Shown: piece after piece, positions 7,897-16,227 of the stretch | Layout: the number at the start of each line of letters is the position of its first letter | Position numbering within the stretch: the first letter of the stretch is position 1 | From: Microbacterium sp. 3J1 | GTDB lineage: Bacteria; Actinomycetota; Actinomycetes; Actinomycetales; Microbacteriaceae | Assembly (NCBI RefSeq): GCF_001049495.1 | Contig: NZ_CDWI01000008.1 | Location: 1-64,000, forward strand | Direction of reading: 5' to 3' | DNA length: 64,000 bases | The notes under the pieces: model-generated | Database searches by the model: none | Seen by the model: the letters and a program-made list of their open reading frames with translations, nothing else | Told to the model about the DNA's origin: nothing | Position numbers and translations under genes: made by a program

Positions 7897-9081
7897 TCAA
7901 CGGCGGAAGGCCTCGACGGGTTCGATCTTCGTTGCGCGGATCGCGGGGTACAGCCCCGCGGCGGCGCCAATCACCACGCCCATGAGGGGCCCGGCAACAA
8001 GTGACCAGGGCTCGATGACCGCTGTCCATTGTTGGCTCAGCGCTATGACCGTCACTGAGGCCATCGCCAGCGCGGTTCCGACCAGCCCACCCAGAAGACC
8101 TCGCACGGCAGACTCGCCGAGAAACTGTAGTGCGATGTGACGAGGTAGGGCACCAAGCGAGCGGCGGAGTGCGATCTCTCGGGTGCGGGCAATGACGCCA
8201 AGTAGGGAGACGTTCGCGATACCGACACCGCTGACGAGGACACAGATTCCGGCGAGCGCGAAGAACAGCGCCTGGGTGGATCCATTCACTCGGTCTTTCA
8301 CGACCGTCGGTTTTGGGGGCGGGACGATCTCGTAGGCGGTGAGGTTGGCGGGATCTAATGCCAGCGCGAGTTGGTCAGCGACGACCGCAGATGCGCCTAC
8401 CTCGGTTACAACGACCATCGTCTCTCGTTGTCCGGGTGGGGCGAAGTTGTGGCGGGCAAACTCGGCGGGGATGATGACACTGGTCAATGCGGCGCTGGAC
8501 CCAGTGGTGCCGGATACGACCCCGATGACCGTGACGCGGAGGTTGTTCAGCACGATAATGGGCTGATCCGTGACGTCTTGGATGCCGAGGTCTCGAGCGA
8601 GCTTGTCTCCGATGATGGCCACTGGTTGATCCGTGTGGAAGCCATCGAAAGCGCGTCCGCTGGATATCTCGGCACCGACAAGCTCGAAGTAGCCGGGTGT
8701 GGCCGCGAGGAGCGAGGGCTGGGATGAGCCGGGCTCGATGGAGGGTGGGTTGACGCTGACGGTGACGTTCGGAACGTTCCACCATCGTCCCGTTGCGGTG
8801 ACGCCGTCGATCTGTGTGACGCGATTGTCGGCGTCGCTCACGAAAAGCGGGTCAGTGCCGGACCCCGCGCTGCGAGGAGACACCGTGATCTGTGTGGCCT
8901 CGACTTTCAGGAACTCGTCGCTGATCTGACCGTTGGCGCTGGCAGTGACGCCGAGAACAGCCACGAAGGATGCGACACCGATGGCGATACCGACAATTGT
9001 CATGCCGGACCGGGAGGAGCGTTGGACGACGCCGGCCATTGCTTCATTGAGAAGGCGCCGTCGCAATGGGCCGGGGGTCAT
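7897..9081 (-). CDS. MacB-type ABC transporter permease
   Basis: 394 aa. One N-terminal membrane helix (GMTIVGIAIGVASFVAVLGV), a large extracytoplasmic MacB-PCD domain (about residues 50-260), then three C-terminal helices with the FtsX-like core (TREIALRRSLGALPRHIALQF). This is the mechanotransmission topology of MacB/LolCDE-like systems rather than a channel importer. It overlaps the ATPase stop by ATGA. With the adaptor, lipoprotein and small secreted protein upstream it forms a five-gene unit that may handle a peptide or cell-envelope substrate. Codon use is visibly less GC-biased than in flanking genes. Confidence 0.9.
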   Translation of the reverse strand: MTPGPLRRRLLNEAMAGVVQRSSRSGMTIVGIAIGVASFVAVLGVTASANGQISDEFLKVEATQITVSPRSAGSGTDPLFVSDADNRVTQIDGVTATGRWWNVPNVTVSVNPPSIEPGSSQPSLLAATPGYFELVGAEISSGRAFDGFHTDQPVAIIGDKLARDLGIQDVTDQPIIVLNNLRVTVIGVVSGTTGSSAALTSVIIPAEFARHNFAPPGQRETMVVVTEVGASAVVADQLALALDPANLTAYEIVPPPKPTVVKDRVNGSTQALFFALAGICVLVSGVGIANVSLLGVIARTREIALRRSLGALPRHIALQFLGESAVRGLLGGLVGTALAMASVTVIALSQQWTAVIEPWSLVAGPLMGVVIGAAAGLYPAIRATKIEPVEAFRR

Positions 9082-9752
9082 GACGTCTCGCTCAGCGTGC
9101 CGTCGAGCATGTGCAGTGTTCGGTTTCCGTGGCTCGCGACCTCCGCATCGTGGGTGATGAGGACGACAGTGCGTCCGGAGGCGTTCAGTTCGTCGAAGAG
9201 TGCAAGAATGGCGGCTGCGGTGGCGCTGTCGAGATTGCCCGTCGGCTCGTCACACAGCAGGACAGCTGGATCGGATGCCAGTGCTCGAGCAATGGCGACG
9301 CGCTGTTGCTGCCCGCCGGAGAGCTCCGTCGGCAGCCGCTGGTCGTACTCTCCGAGACCAACCGCGTGCAGTGCGTGGTTCGCGCGTTCACGGGATTCCC
9401 GCTCTGACGTCCCGTTGTAGAGGTCGCTGAGCATGACGTTCTCCAGGCAGGTACGCTGCTCGAGCAGGTGAAAGGACTGGAAGACGAATCCAATGTCCGT
9501 GCCCCGCACCCGCGCGCGTTCATTCTCCGAGAGAAGAGTGACGTCGCTTCCTCTCAGCGAGTAGGTGCCGCTCGTTGGTTTATCGAGGAGCCCAAGGATG
9601 TTCAGCAGCGTGGACTTCCCAGATCCCGACGGGCCGACGATGGTCACGAAGTCTCCCTCGTCGATGGTGACGGACGATGCTTCCAGTGCGCGCACTTCGG
9701 GCGGTCCGGCATACACACGGGATACCTCATGGAGCTCGACCACCGATGTCAT
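9078..9752 (-). CDS. ABC transporter ATP-binding protein (MacB/LolD type)
   Basis: 224 aa stand-alone nucleotide-binding domain. Walker A GPSGSGKST (about residues 40-48), Q-loop in IGFVFQSFHLL, signature LSGGQQQRVAIARAL, Walker B VLLCDEPTGNLD and H-loop ITHDAEVA are all intact. The NLD form of the Walker B extension is characteristic of the MacB/LolD/FtsE group. ATGA overlaps on both sides place it in one translation-coupled unit between the adaptor and the permease, so it should power that permease. Confidence 0.95.
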   Translation of the reverse strand: MTSVVELHEVSRVYAGPPEVRALEASSVTIDEGDFVTIVGPSGSGKSTLLNILGLLDKPTSGTYSLRGSDVTLLSENERARVRGTDIGFVFQSFHLLEQRTCLENVMLSDLYNGTSERESRERANHALHAVGLGEYDQRLPTELSGGQQQRVAIARALASDPAVLLCDEPTGNLDSATAAAILALFDELNASGRTVVLITHDAEVASHGNRTLHMLDGTLSETS

Positions 9753-10846
9753 TGCGCGCCCAGCACGACGAGGTCCCCGGCAGTGAGTTCACCGTCAGGA
9801 GCGGTCACCCGCGCCTGTCCGCTCCCTGTGTCATCGACCGTTACGCTGACGCGATGGGTGTTCTTGCCCTCTTTGAGCAGCACGTACGTTCCCCCGGTCG
9901 TGTTCGAACGGATCGCGGAGAGAGGGACGATGAGACCGACCTCAGTCTCGGCTCCGGTCAGGACGGTGATCTCCACCTTCCCGTCGATGGCCGCGGGCGG
10001 GAGAGCCGTATCCGGCTGAACAACGACGGTGGCGCGACTGATTCCGTCGTCACCCGTCTGCAACCCTCCCACCGCGACAATGGTGCCTTCCTGCGATCCG
10101 CCGATGGCGCTTCCCGTCACGGACACGCGCTGGCCGCTCTGCAGCGCCTGTGCCGTCGCATCCGTGACCTCTGCGGCGACCGTCGGATTTGATGTGGTCG
10201 CTCTAATCAGGGGACTCTCGACCGCGCCACCGAGTGGGGACTTGACGCTGAGAACGGTGGCGGTGCCGGCGGCACCGAACACCAGCTCCGACTGCAAAGC
10301 GGCGCTCTCTGCGGGGGCGGCATACCCCGTCGCCTTGTAGAGGGCCTGTAATGCACGGGTCGTACCCGCGCCCCACTTCCCGTCGGGCTTTCCACTCAGC
10401 CAGGGCTGTAGTGCCTCCTGGAGCCGACGGACGTCCTCCCCCTTGTCGCCGGGGCGCAGATCTCGGAGGAGCGGTATTTCGCCCTGCAGGTAGATCACCG
10501 GCCTGTCGTTCACCTCAGCGATGACTGTCCCTGCATTGAACTGTGTGCCAACGGCTACCGGCAGACCGGTCACGACCCCGGACCCCGCCGGCGTGAGGTC
10601 TGCCGTGTTGCCCAGTGCAACAACTCCGGGAATCAGAAGGGGGTCGCTGATGCTACCTTCCTCGATCTGGACCGTCAGCTCGCTCGTGGACGGGGGTGCC
10701 GCATCTGCGGCGACCTGCGCGGGCGACTTCACGAAGAAGCCTGCCGCGCCTCCGATTGCTGCCGATACGAGAGCAGTGGCAAGGACCAACGCGCCCACGC
10801 GACGTGTCGGCGTCATCCGTGGTCGTGATTGCTCGTTCATCGCCAT
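9749..10846 (-). CDS. Membrane-anchored adaptor with peptidoglycan-binding domain
   Basis: 365 aa. One N-terminal helix (VGALVLATALVSAAIGGAAGF) anchors the protein; the rest is extracellular. A PG_binding_1-like module (about residues 127-175, RPGDKGEDVRRLQEALQ and PDGKWGAGTTRAL) is inserted in an HlyD/MacA-like adaptor with beta-barrel segments (SGQRVSVTG; VVVQPDTALPPAAIDG). In Gram-positive MacB-type systems such proteins take the place of the MacA adaptor and may hold the pump to the wall. The start is adjacent to the lipoprotein stop (TAGATG); a second ATG lies two codons in. Confidence 0.85.
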   Translation of the reverse strand: MAMNEQSRPRMTPTRRVGALVLATALVSAAIGGAAGFFVKSPAQVAADAAPPSTSELTVQIEEGSISDPLLIPGVVALGNTADLTPAGSGVVTGLPVAVGTQFNAGTVIAEVNDRPVIYLQGEIPLLRDLRPGDKGEDVRRLQEALQPWLSGKPDGKWGAGTTRALQALYKATGYAAPAESAALQSELVFGAAGTATVLSVKSPLGGAVESPLIRATTSNPTVAAEVTDATAQALQSGQRVSVTGSAIGGSQEGTIVAVGGLQTGDDGISRATVVVQPDTALPPAAIDGKVEITVLTGAETEVGLIVPLSAIRSNTTGGTYVLLKEGKNTHRVSVTVDDTGSGQARVTAPDGELTAGDLVVLGAQ

Positions 10847-11824
10847 CTACTCGCCCAGGAGCTTGTTCACAGCGTCGAGGCGCTCGCGCTCAGCATCCAG
10901 CGCGGACTGGAACTTCTCGGGCTGCTTGTCGATGGATTGCTGTTGGTAGTCGGCGAGAACGAAGTAGAAGGTATCGGGCCAGCGGGTGGTGGTCGTACAG
11001 TCGACATCCGCCGAGGCCGCAGCGATGGTATCGGCCGAAATCGCTCCCGCGTTCGCGGTGGGTGCTTCTTCGAACCGTGCATAGTCGAAGCCGGCGTCGC
11101 TCATGCATGCCGACCAAGAATCTGCTTTCTCCTTCACCGCTTCGTGGCTGAAGGTGAGACCGTAGACGTCGGAAGTCAGGTCGCGCAGATCAACAAACGG
11201 CACACCGATCTCTTCTTCGACGACCGCGTAACAGCCATTCTCGGACGGGGCATTGCCCGATCCGTCCGTCGGGATCAGGTCCGGCGTGAGGGCTTGGTCG
11301 TCGCCTCCTTCACCGAGGATCATTCCCTGTTCTGGCCCGTACATCACCGCCGCCAACTGTGCGGCTTCGGTGGGGTCGTTGGGCATCACCGGGTTCAGGT
11401 TCTCCACGCTAGACAGGTAGATGCCCGCACCATTCGACCACTCGCCCCCTGGAGGAGCTGCATACCCGTACTCCTCGGCCTGATCCAGGGGAAGGGTTCC
11501 TAACCTGCCACCCCACTGGTAGATGAGCGGGTCCTTCGGATCCTCGCTCGCTTGTTGGATGTAGTCGCCGCTGAATGTCGCGGACAGGCCGAAGTCCGCG
11601 AGGCATTGTTTCAGCAGAGCGGCAGTGCCCTGTTGCAGCTGTTCACGCTCCGAGCTACCCATCGCGAACGAATCAAACGGCAGCGCTGTGTACGCCTGAG
11701 TCGTGGACAGCTCCTGGGGCACCTCCGGCGTTATCCACCCCTCCGTAGATGCGGGGTTGGAGCACCCCGTGATGACGAGTGCACAGATGGCGAGCAAAGA
11801 TGCGGTTGGCGCGAGGCGTTTCAT
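10847..11824 (-). CDS. Cell-surface lipoprotein of unknown function
   Basis: 325 aa with a clear lipobox (LVITGC, Cys near residue 21). The mature part has paired cysteines (LKQCLADFG, NGCYAV, WSACMSDAGFDY, VDCTTT) and a C-terminal charged helix ending LDAERERLDAVNKLLGE. The C-x-x-D/AGF pattern occurs in actinobacterial lipoproteins next to MacB-type ABC genes; no enzymatic motif is seen. It abuts the adaptor gene, so it is probably part of the same export or sensing system, possibly a substrate receptor or immunity factor; this is inference. Confidence 0.8.
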   Translation of the reverse strand: MKRLAPTASLLAICALVITGCSNPASTEGWITPEVPQELSTTQAYTALPFDSFAMGSSEREQLQQGTAALLKQCLADFGLSATFSGDYIQQASEDPKDPLIYQWGGRLGTLPLDQAEEYGYAAPPGGEWSNGAGIYLSSVENLNPVMPNDPTEAAQLAAVMYGPEQGMILGEGGDDQALTPDLIPTDGSGNAPSENGCYAVVEEEIGVPFVDLRDLTSDVYGLTFSHEAVKEKADSWSACMSDAGFDYARFEEAPTANAGAISADTIAAASADVDCTTTTRWPDTFYFVLADYQQQSIDKQPEKFQSALDAERERLDAVNKLLGE

Positions 11825-11861
11825 GGGTACGGAGCGTTCCTGTTCTCAAGGTGGTGCGGAA

Positions 11862-11895
11862 CGTGAGACCGGGTGTGTGTGTACCCGGTCTCACG
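11862..11895 (-). terminator. Strong hairpin after the small secreted-protein gene
   Basis: A perfect 13-bp stem (CGTGAGACCGGGT paired with ACCCGGTCTCACG) around an 8-nt GTGTGTGT-type loop, just downstream of the 130-aa gene and before the lipoprotein gene. It lacks a long T-run, so it may be an attenuating terminator or an mRNA 3' stabiliser that makes the first gene more abundant than the rest. Confidence 0.65.
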
Positions 11896-11901
11896 CGTGG
11901 G

Positions 11902-12294
11902 TCAGACTCCTGAGAAGCCCGACCAGGAGGAGCAACCGAGCTGCGTGCCGTTGTTGATAGAGCAGGCCTGAACACGGAACTCCCAGCCCGGCAGAACCCA
12001 GAGGGTGCGCGACTCCGTCGTGCCGGCGCCCTTGGTGTTGTCGACGTACTGGTTCGAGGTGTTGCCGCGGAGGTTGTACGCGGTCCGCGATCCCCAGCCG
12101 TCGTTGTTGCGATCCGTGCTGGACATCACGTCCGAGGAGGCGTTCCAGTACGCGGTCGCCCGCGTCTGACCACCGGACGAGTAGGTTGCCGTCGCGTCAG
12201 CCATCGCCGCGACGGACGGCACGACGATAAGGGCGGCGGACACCGCCGTTGCTGCGGCGAGCTTGGACAAGCGCTGCTTGGTGCTCAACTTCAT
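11902..12294 (-). CDS. Small secreted protein (possible substrate of the MacB-type system)
   Basis: 130 aa. ATG at 12294 has GAGGAGAG upstream and is preferred over an upstream ATG. A Sec signal (about residues 1-35, ending AAMADA) leaves a mature protein of about 96 residues, rich in Gly, Ser, Thr, Asn and aromatics, with NNDGWGSR and a two-cysteine C-terminus (QACSINNGTQLGCSSW). The pattern DGWG...VxxC...CSSW resembles a broad class of small secreted actinobacterial proteins without known function. It heads the ABC operon and is followed by a strong hairpin, the arrangement expected for a precursor gene with downstream export genes. Confidence 0.8.
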   Translation of the reverse strand: MKLSTKQRLSKLAAATAVSAALIVVPSVAAMADATATYSSGGQTRATAYWNASSDVMSSTDRNNDGWGSRTAYNLRGNTSNQYVDNTKGAGTTESRTLWVLPGWEFRVQACSINNGTQLGCSSWSGFSGV

Positions 12295-12596
12295 TGTTCT
12301 CTCCTCATACATACGAGGTCCGGATCATTGTTGACCAGATTCGCCCCGTTCAACTGTGAGTGTGAGAGACGAATTGTCGCCTGTCTGTCCCCCATTTGGT
12401 GGACACGAAACCCCGCCTATTGCGGGCGCTGGGAGAGACTGGCATGAAGTCATTAGATCTGTCCAGAAATCTGGAGACGAAGAGCTCCCGCTCAACTAGC
12501 GACTGCAATGGTCCGGCTTGTGACGCTCGAATAATCGAACCGGGCACGGACATCCGCCGCAGCTGAGATGTCCGAACCTCCCTATACAACAGAGCA
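12295..12596. other. 302-bp divergent intergenic region
   Basis: Separates the small secreted-protein operon from the membrane-anchored orphan, so it should carry both promoters. On the minus strand TTGAAC lies about 60 bp upstream of the secreted-protein start, but no convincing -10 box follows at 17 bp. The DNA is less GC-rich than average. An ORF on the minus strand extending into the next gene has no family features and is a shadow. Confidence 0.35.
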
Positions 12597-13367
12597 ATGA
12601 CCGAAGCAGTCTTCTGGGCCGCCGTACAGGGCATCGGCACCGTCATCGCCGCCGTCGCCGCCATCGTCGCGCTCCTCATCGCTGGCAGCCAACTGCGGCA
12701 ACTCATCGCCTCCAACCGGCTCCTCGCAGCATCCAACGACACGATGGCCGAGTCGAACATCGCCCTCACGCGCCCATACGTCGTCGTCGATTACGATTTC
12801 CGCCCATCCATCACCCGGAACGGTGGAACCAGTGGCACCTCAGTCTTCGTCGTCATCCGAAACGATGGCCGCACCCCTGCCCACAACATCAGGATGGCTG
12901 TGGATCGCCCGTTCGCGCCTATCTCCCAACCGGATCAGGAAGGCTGGCGGAAGAGCGTCGAGGACTTGAATCGGATGATGAACGGCGAAACGGCTCTGCG
13001 CTCGCTCACCTCCACGCGACCCCTGAAGTACTACCTCGACGACGGGAAGATCTTCGGCGTCTCGGACGAGCCGGCACCCGCATGGACCGTCCGCGTCACA
13101 TATGAGGACGCAGAAGGGCGCCGGTTCACTGAGTCATTCCATCTGGATGTCGAACCCTGGCGCCGCTCCATCGCCATCGGGGATCCGCTCATCCAAGCGG
13201 GAAAGTACATCGACGCGGTGGCTCACGAGCTCCACGATGTGAATCGGGCCATCCAGGGCAAGCAAACGAACGTCACCGTCGAACCAAGGTTCTCAACTTC
13301 GCTGGGCCCGGGTCAGCGGAACCGACGCCGAGTGAAACGACTGCGGGACCGTACTCAGCGGACGTAA
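12597..13367 (+). CDS. Membrane-anchored hypothetical protein
   Basis: 256 aa. An N-terminal membrane helix (VIAAVAAIVALLIAGSQ) is followed by a short coiled-coil-like stretch (RQLIASNRLLAASNDTMAES) and a soluble domain with an immunoglobulin-like look (RPYVVVDYDF, VFVVIRNDGRTPAHNI). Similar one-helix orphans with the phrase on N-D-G-R/G-T-P-A-x-N-I are common in actinobacterial accessory regions; function unknown. It overlaps the convergent HTH gene by 13 bp at its 3' end. The context suggests accessory DNA. Confidence 0.7.
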   Translation: MTEAVFWAAVQGIGTVIAAVAAIVALLIAGSQLRQLIASNRLLAASNDTMAESNIALTRPYVVVDYDFRPSITRNGGTSGTSVFVVIRNDGRTPAHNIRMAVDRPFAPISQPDQEGWRKSVEDLNRMMNGETALRSLTSTRPLKYYLDDGKIFGVSDEPAPAWTVRVTYEDAEGRRFTESFHLDVEPWRRSIAIGDPLIQAGKYIDAVAHELHDVNRAIQGKQTNVTVEPRFSTSLGPGQRNRRRVKRLRDRTQRT

Positions 13368-13648
13368 AGCTCCGTGTCGAGCGCGGTCTCCAGGCTCCAG
13401 ATTGTGTGGAGGTCGGCCCACGATCTCCCCGACAGAATCTTACGGATGGTTCCTTCGTCGAGGCCGGCATCTCTGCCGACCGCACGAATCGAACGGTCGC
13501 CGATGGCATCCCTCAAGTTCAGCGCGAATCGGCGTGCAGCTTCACCGGCGGGGTCGGCGGAAGGCTTGTCGGGCCACTCCATAGAAGAGCATGGCGGGCG
13601 TCGCTCGACGTTCCTTAGGTTCCATCTCACAGCCTCCGAACCCGACAT
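13355..13648 (-). CDS. Small XRE-like helix-turn-helix protein
   Basis: About 97 aa from ATG 13648; TTG 13669, GTG 13630 and ATG 13579 are alternatives, and the Shine-Dalgarno signals do not decide. The C-terminal 65 residues form a helix-turn-helix (IRAVGRDAGLDEGTIRKILSGRSW) preceded by the block EAARRFALNLRDAIGDRS. This small family, with an acidic or proline-rich lead and a C-terminal HTH, is frequent in Microbacterium; I cannot name a target. It converges on the membrane-anchored orphan. Confidence 0.6.
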   Translation of the reverse strand: MSGSEAVRWNLRNVERRPPCSSMEWPDKPSADPAGEAARRFALNLRDAIGDRSIRAVGRDAGLDEGTIRKILSGRSWADLHTIWSLETALDTELYVR

Positions 13649-13746
13649 CCCTGTCGTTACCTGGATCAACTACGTCGAACCGGATCACCTTCGTCTGAGT
13701 GGTCCAACTTCGATTGAGGAAAAAGCACCTTCAGTGACGTCTCATA

Positions 13747-15123
13747 TCACTCGACGAGCAGCGCGGGCTCCTCGAGCACGGACGCGACGTCCGCGATGAA
13801 CCGGCTCATGCCGTCGCCGTCGATCACCCGGTGGTCGAACGAGCCTGCGACGGTGGTGACCCAGCGGGGGCGCACCTCGCCGTCGACGACCCACGGCTTC
13901 TGGCTGATGGTTCCCATGGCCACTATCCCGGCCTCGCCGGGATTGATGATCGGGGTTCCGGCATCCATCCCGAAGACACCGATGTTGGTGATCGTGATGG
14001 TGCCGCCCTGCTGATCGGCGGGGCTGGTCTTGCCCTCGCGCGCGGTCACTGTGAGGCGGTTCAGCGCCCGGGCGAGGTCCTTCATGCTGAGGTCCTGCGC
14101 GTCCTTGATGTTCGGCACGAGCAGACCGCGCGGCGTCGCCGCGGCGATGCCGAGGTTGACGTAGTGGCGCACGGCGATCTCGGCGCCGCTCTCGGTCTCG
14201 ATCCACGCCGCGTTGACCATCGGCGTGCGCCGTGCGGCCCAGATGACGGCCCTGGCCACGATCAGCAACGGGGACACGCGGATGTCGGCGTAGTCGGGCG
14301 AGGCCTTCAGGCGCTTCACGAGCTCCATGGTGCGGGTGGCGTCGACGTCCTTCCAGACGGTGACGTGCGGCGCGGAGTACGCGCTCTGCACCATCGCCGA
14401 CGACGTCGCCTTGCGCACCCCCTTGACCGGGATCGACTCCGTGCGGCTGTCGTCGCCGGCTGGGCGCGAGTCGGATGCCGGGGTCGACGCCGGTGCCGGC
14501 GACAGTCCACGCGCGAGGCCGGCCGACGCGTTCTGCGGCACGGGCACCGTCTCCTCGCGCACCTGGCCCCACTCCGGCGTCTCGATGTTGCGGAAGACGC
14601 TGGCCTGCTGGGCGTGGTTCATGACGTCGTCGCGGGTGACCTCGCCGTCGGCGCCCGACGGCGAGACCTTCGTCAGGTCGACGCCGAGGTCGCGGGCGAG
14701 CTTGCGGATCGGGGGCTTGGCGATCACGCCGACCGACGACCGCACCGGACGTTCGGCCGCACGCTTGCGGCGAGAGGTCGCGCCGCCACCCGTGCCGTAG
14801 CCGACGAGCACAGAGCCGCCGCCCTCTTCCGGGGCGGGAGCCTCGGCGGTCGCGATGACGCCGGGGCCGGCGTCGTCGCGCGCATCCGTCACGAACGTGA
14901 TGATCGGCGATCCGACCTCGACCGTGGCCCCCTCGGCGGCAAGGAGCTCGCCGACGACCCCCGCGTGCGGAGACGGCAGCTCGACGAGCGACTTGGCCGT
15001 CTCGATCTCGCAGATCACGTCGTTGATGGCGACCGTGTCGCCGGGCGCGACCTTCCACGCCACGATCTCGGCCTCGGTCAGGCCCTCTCCCACGTCGGGA
15101 AGGTTGAAGTTCTGCGTGCTCAT
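13747..15123 (-). CDS. 2-oxo-acid dehydrogenase E2 (dihydrolipoamide acyltransferase)
   Basis: 458 aa E2 core of a branched-chain/2-oxo-acid dehydrogenase complex; it transfers the acyl group from E1 to CoA. The N-terminal lipoyl domain has the lipoylated lysine in EIETAKS (Lys44). A peripheral subunit-binding domain (about residues 150-190, [13 protein letters not shown]) and the acyltransferase core follow, with the catalytic block HRVIDGDG near 431-438. Linkers are Ala/Pro/Ser-rich. It follows the two E1 genes in the same direction but is separated from E1-beta by an inverted-repeat element. E3 is not in the window. Confidence 0.95.
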   Translation of the reverse strand: MSTQNFNLPDVGEGLTEAEIVAWKVAPGDTVAINDVICEIETAKSLVELPSPHAGVVGELLAAEGATVEVGSPIITFVTDARDDAGPGVIATAEAPAPEEGGGSVLVGYGTGGGATSRRKRAAERPVRSSVGVIAKPPIRKLARDLGVDLTKVSPSGADGEVTRDDVMNHAQQASVFRNIETPEWGQVREETVPVPQNASAGLARGLSPAPASTPASDSRPAGDDSRTESIPVKGVRKATSSAMVQSAYSAPHVTVWKDVDATRTMELVKRLKASPDYADIRVSPLLIVARAVIWAARRTPMVNAAWIETESGAEIAVRHYVNLGIAAATPRGLLVPNIKDAQDLSMKDLARALNRLTVTAREGKTSPADQQGGTITITNIGVFGMDAGTPIINPGEAGIVAMGTISQKPWVVDGEVRPRWVTTVAGSFDHRVIDGDGMSRFIADVASVLEEPALLVE

Positions 15124-15145
15124 GTGCGGTCCTTTCGGGGAGCGC

Positions 15146-15230
15146 GTTCACAATTCAGCAAGAATGCGGCCAGACCATCACTCTTGCGCATCGACGGCCC
15201 TCGGGCGCTGATTCTTGCTGAATTGCGAAC
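15146..15230. repeat. 85-bp inverted-repeat element between E1-beta and E2
   Basis: Two 20-bp arms, 15146-15165 and 15211-15230, match at 19 of 20 pairs (core CAATTCAGCAAGAAT and its exact complement) around 45 bp. It occupies almost the whole E1-beta/E2 gap. A related sequence (ATTCAGCAAG next to a CCGGCC hairpin) lies at 37662-37746, so this looks like a dispersed MITE/REP-like family. In RNA it would fold into a long hairpin that could set the E1 to E2 ratio. Confidence 0.75.
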
Positions 15231-15246
15231 ATGGAATCGAGAGGTC

Positions 15247-16227
15247 TCAGTAGGCCAGCGAGCGGTCGACGGCCTCGAGGATGCGATCGGCATCGGGAAG
15301 GTACGCGCCCTCGAGCTTCGCGGGCGGGAACGGGGTGTCGTACCCGGAGACCCGCAGCACGGGCGCCTCCAGAGCGTAGAAGGCGCGCTCCATCACGGTG
15401 GCCGCGACCTCGCTGCCGATGCTCGTGAAGCCCTGCGCCTCCTGCACGTAGACCATGCGACCGGTCTTGCGCACCGAATTGAGGATCGGTTCGTAGTCGA
15501 TCGGCGACAGGGAGCGCACATCGACGACCTCGCAGCTCGTGCCCTCGGCTTCGGCGAGCGCGGCGGCCTGCAGCAGGGTCGTGACCATGGCCCCGTGCCC
15601 CACGAGCGTGACGTCGGAGCCCGTGCGCACGACCCGCGACGCGTGCAGCGGCACGGCAGAGGCGTCGAGCTCGACCTCGCCCTTGACCCAGTAGCGGCTC
15701 TTCGGCTCCATGAAGATCACGGGGTCGTTCGAGGCGATCGCCTCCTGCATCATCCAGTACGCGTCGTTCGGCGTCGACGGCGACACCACCCGCAGACCCG
15801 GGGTGTGCGCGAAGTACGCCTCGGGGCTCTCCTGGTGGTGCTCGACCGCGCCGATGTGCCCGCCGTAGGGGATGCGGATCACGATGGGCATGCTCAGCGC
15901 GCCCTCGTGCCGGTTGGTGAGCTTGGCGAGCTGCGTGGTGATCTGGTCGAAGGCGGGGAAGACGAAGCCGTCGAACTGGATCTCGATGACCGGACGGAAG
16001 CCCGTCATCGCGAGACCGATCGCGGTGCCCACGATGCCCGATTCGGCCAGCGGGGTGTCGAGCACGCGCCGGTCGCCGAAGTCGCGCTGCAGGTGCTCGG
16101 TGACGCGGAAGACGCCCCCGAGCTTGCCGATGTCCTCCCCCATGAGCAGGACCTTCGGGTCGTCCTCCATGGCCTTGCGCAGCCCGGCGTTGAGCGCCTT
16201 GCTGAGTGGCATCGTCTCGAGGGTCAC
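15247..16227 (-). CDS. 2-oxo-acid dehydrogenase E1 beta subunit
   Basis: 326 aa from a GTG at 16227. Transketolase-type pyrimidine-binding domain (MGEDIGKLGGVFRVTE, then DTPLAESGIVGTAIGLA) and C-terminal transketolase domain (VTLVGHGAMVTTLLQAA). With E1-alpha it decarboxylates branched-chain or related 2-oxo acids using thiamine diphosphate and reductively acylates the E2 lipoyl arm. The GTG overlaps the E1-alpha stop by four bases, so the subunits are translationally coupled. Length and motifs are normal. Confidence 0.95.
   Translation of the reverse strand: MTLETMPLSKALNAGLRKAMEDDPKVLLMGEDIGKLGGVFRVTEHLQRDFGDRRVLDTPLAESGIVGTAIGLAMTGFRPVIEIQFDGFVFPAFDQITTQLAKLTNRHEGALSMPIVIRIPYGGHIGAVEHHQESPEAYFAHTPGLRVVSPSTPNDAYWMMQEAIASNDPVIFMEPKSRYWVKGEVELDASAVPLHASRVVRTGSDVTLVGHGAMVTTLLQAAALAEAEGTSCEVVDVRSLSPIDYEPILNSVRKTGRMVYVQEAQGFTSIGSEVAATVMERAFYALEAPVLRVSGYDTPFPPAKLEGAYLPDADRILEAVDRSLAY

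Noticed and set aside
7695..8029. Two short minus-strand frames overlapping the end of the MacB-type permease
   Set aside because: They overlap each other and a well-supported permease end, with no recognisable domain.
12350..12769. 139-aa minus-strand frame before the membrane-anchored orphan
   Set aside because: Overlaps the orphan's coding start and promoter; composition is that of an antisense shadow.
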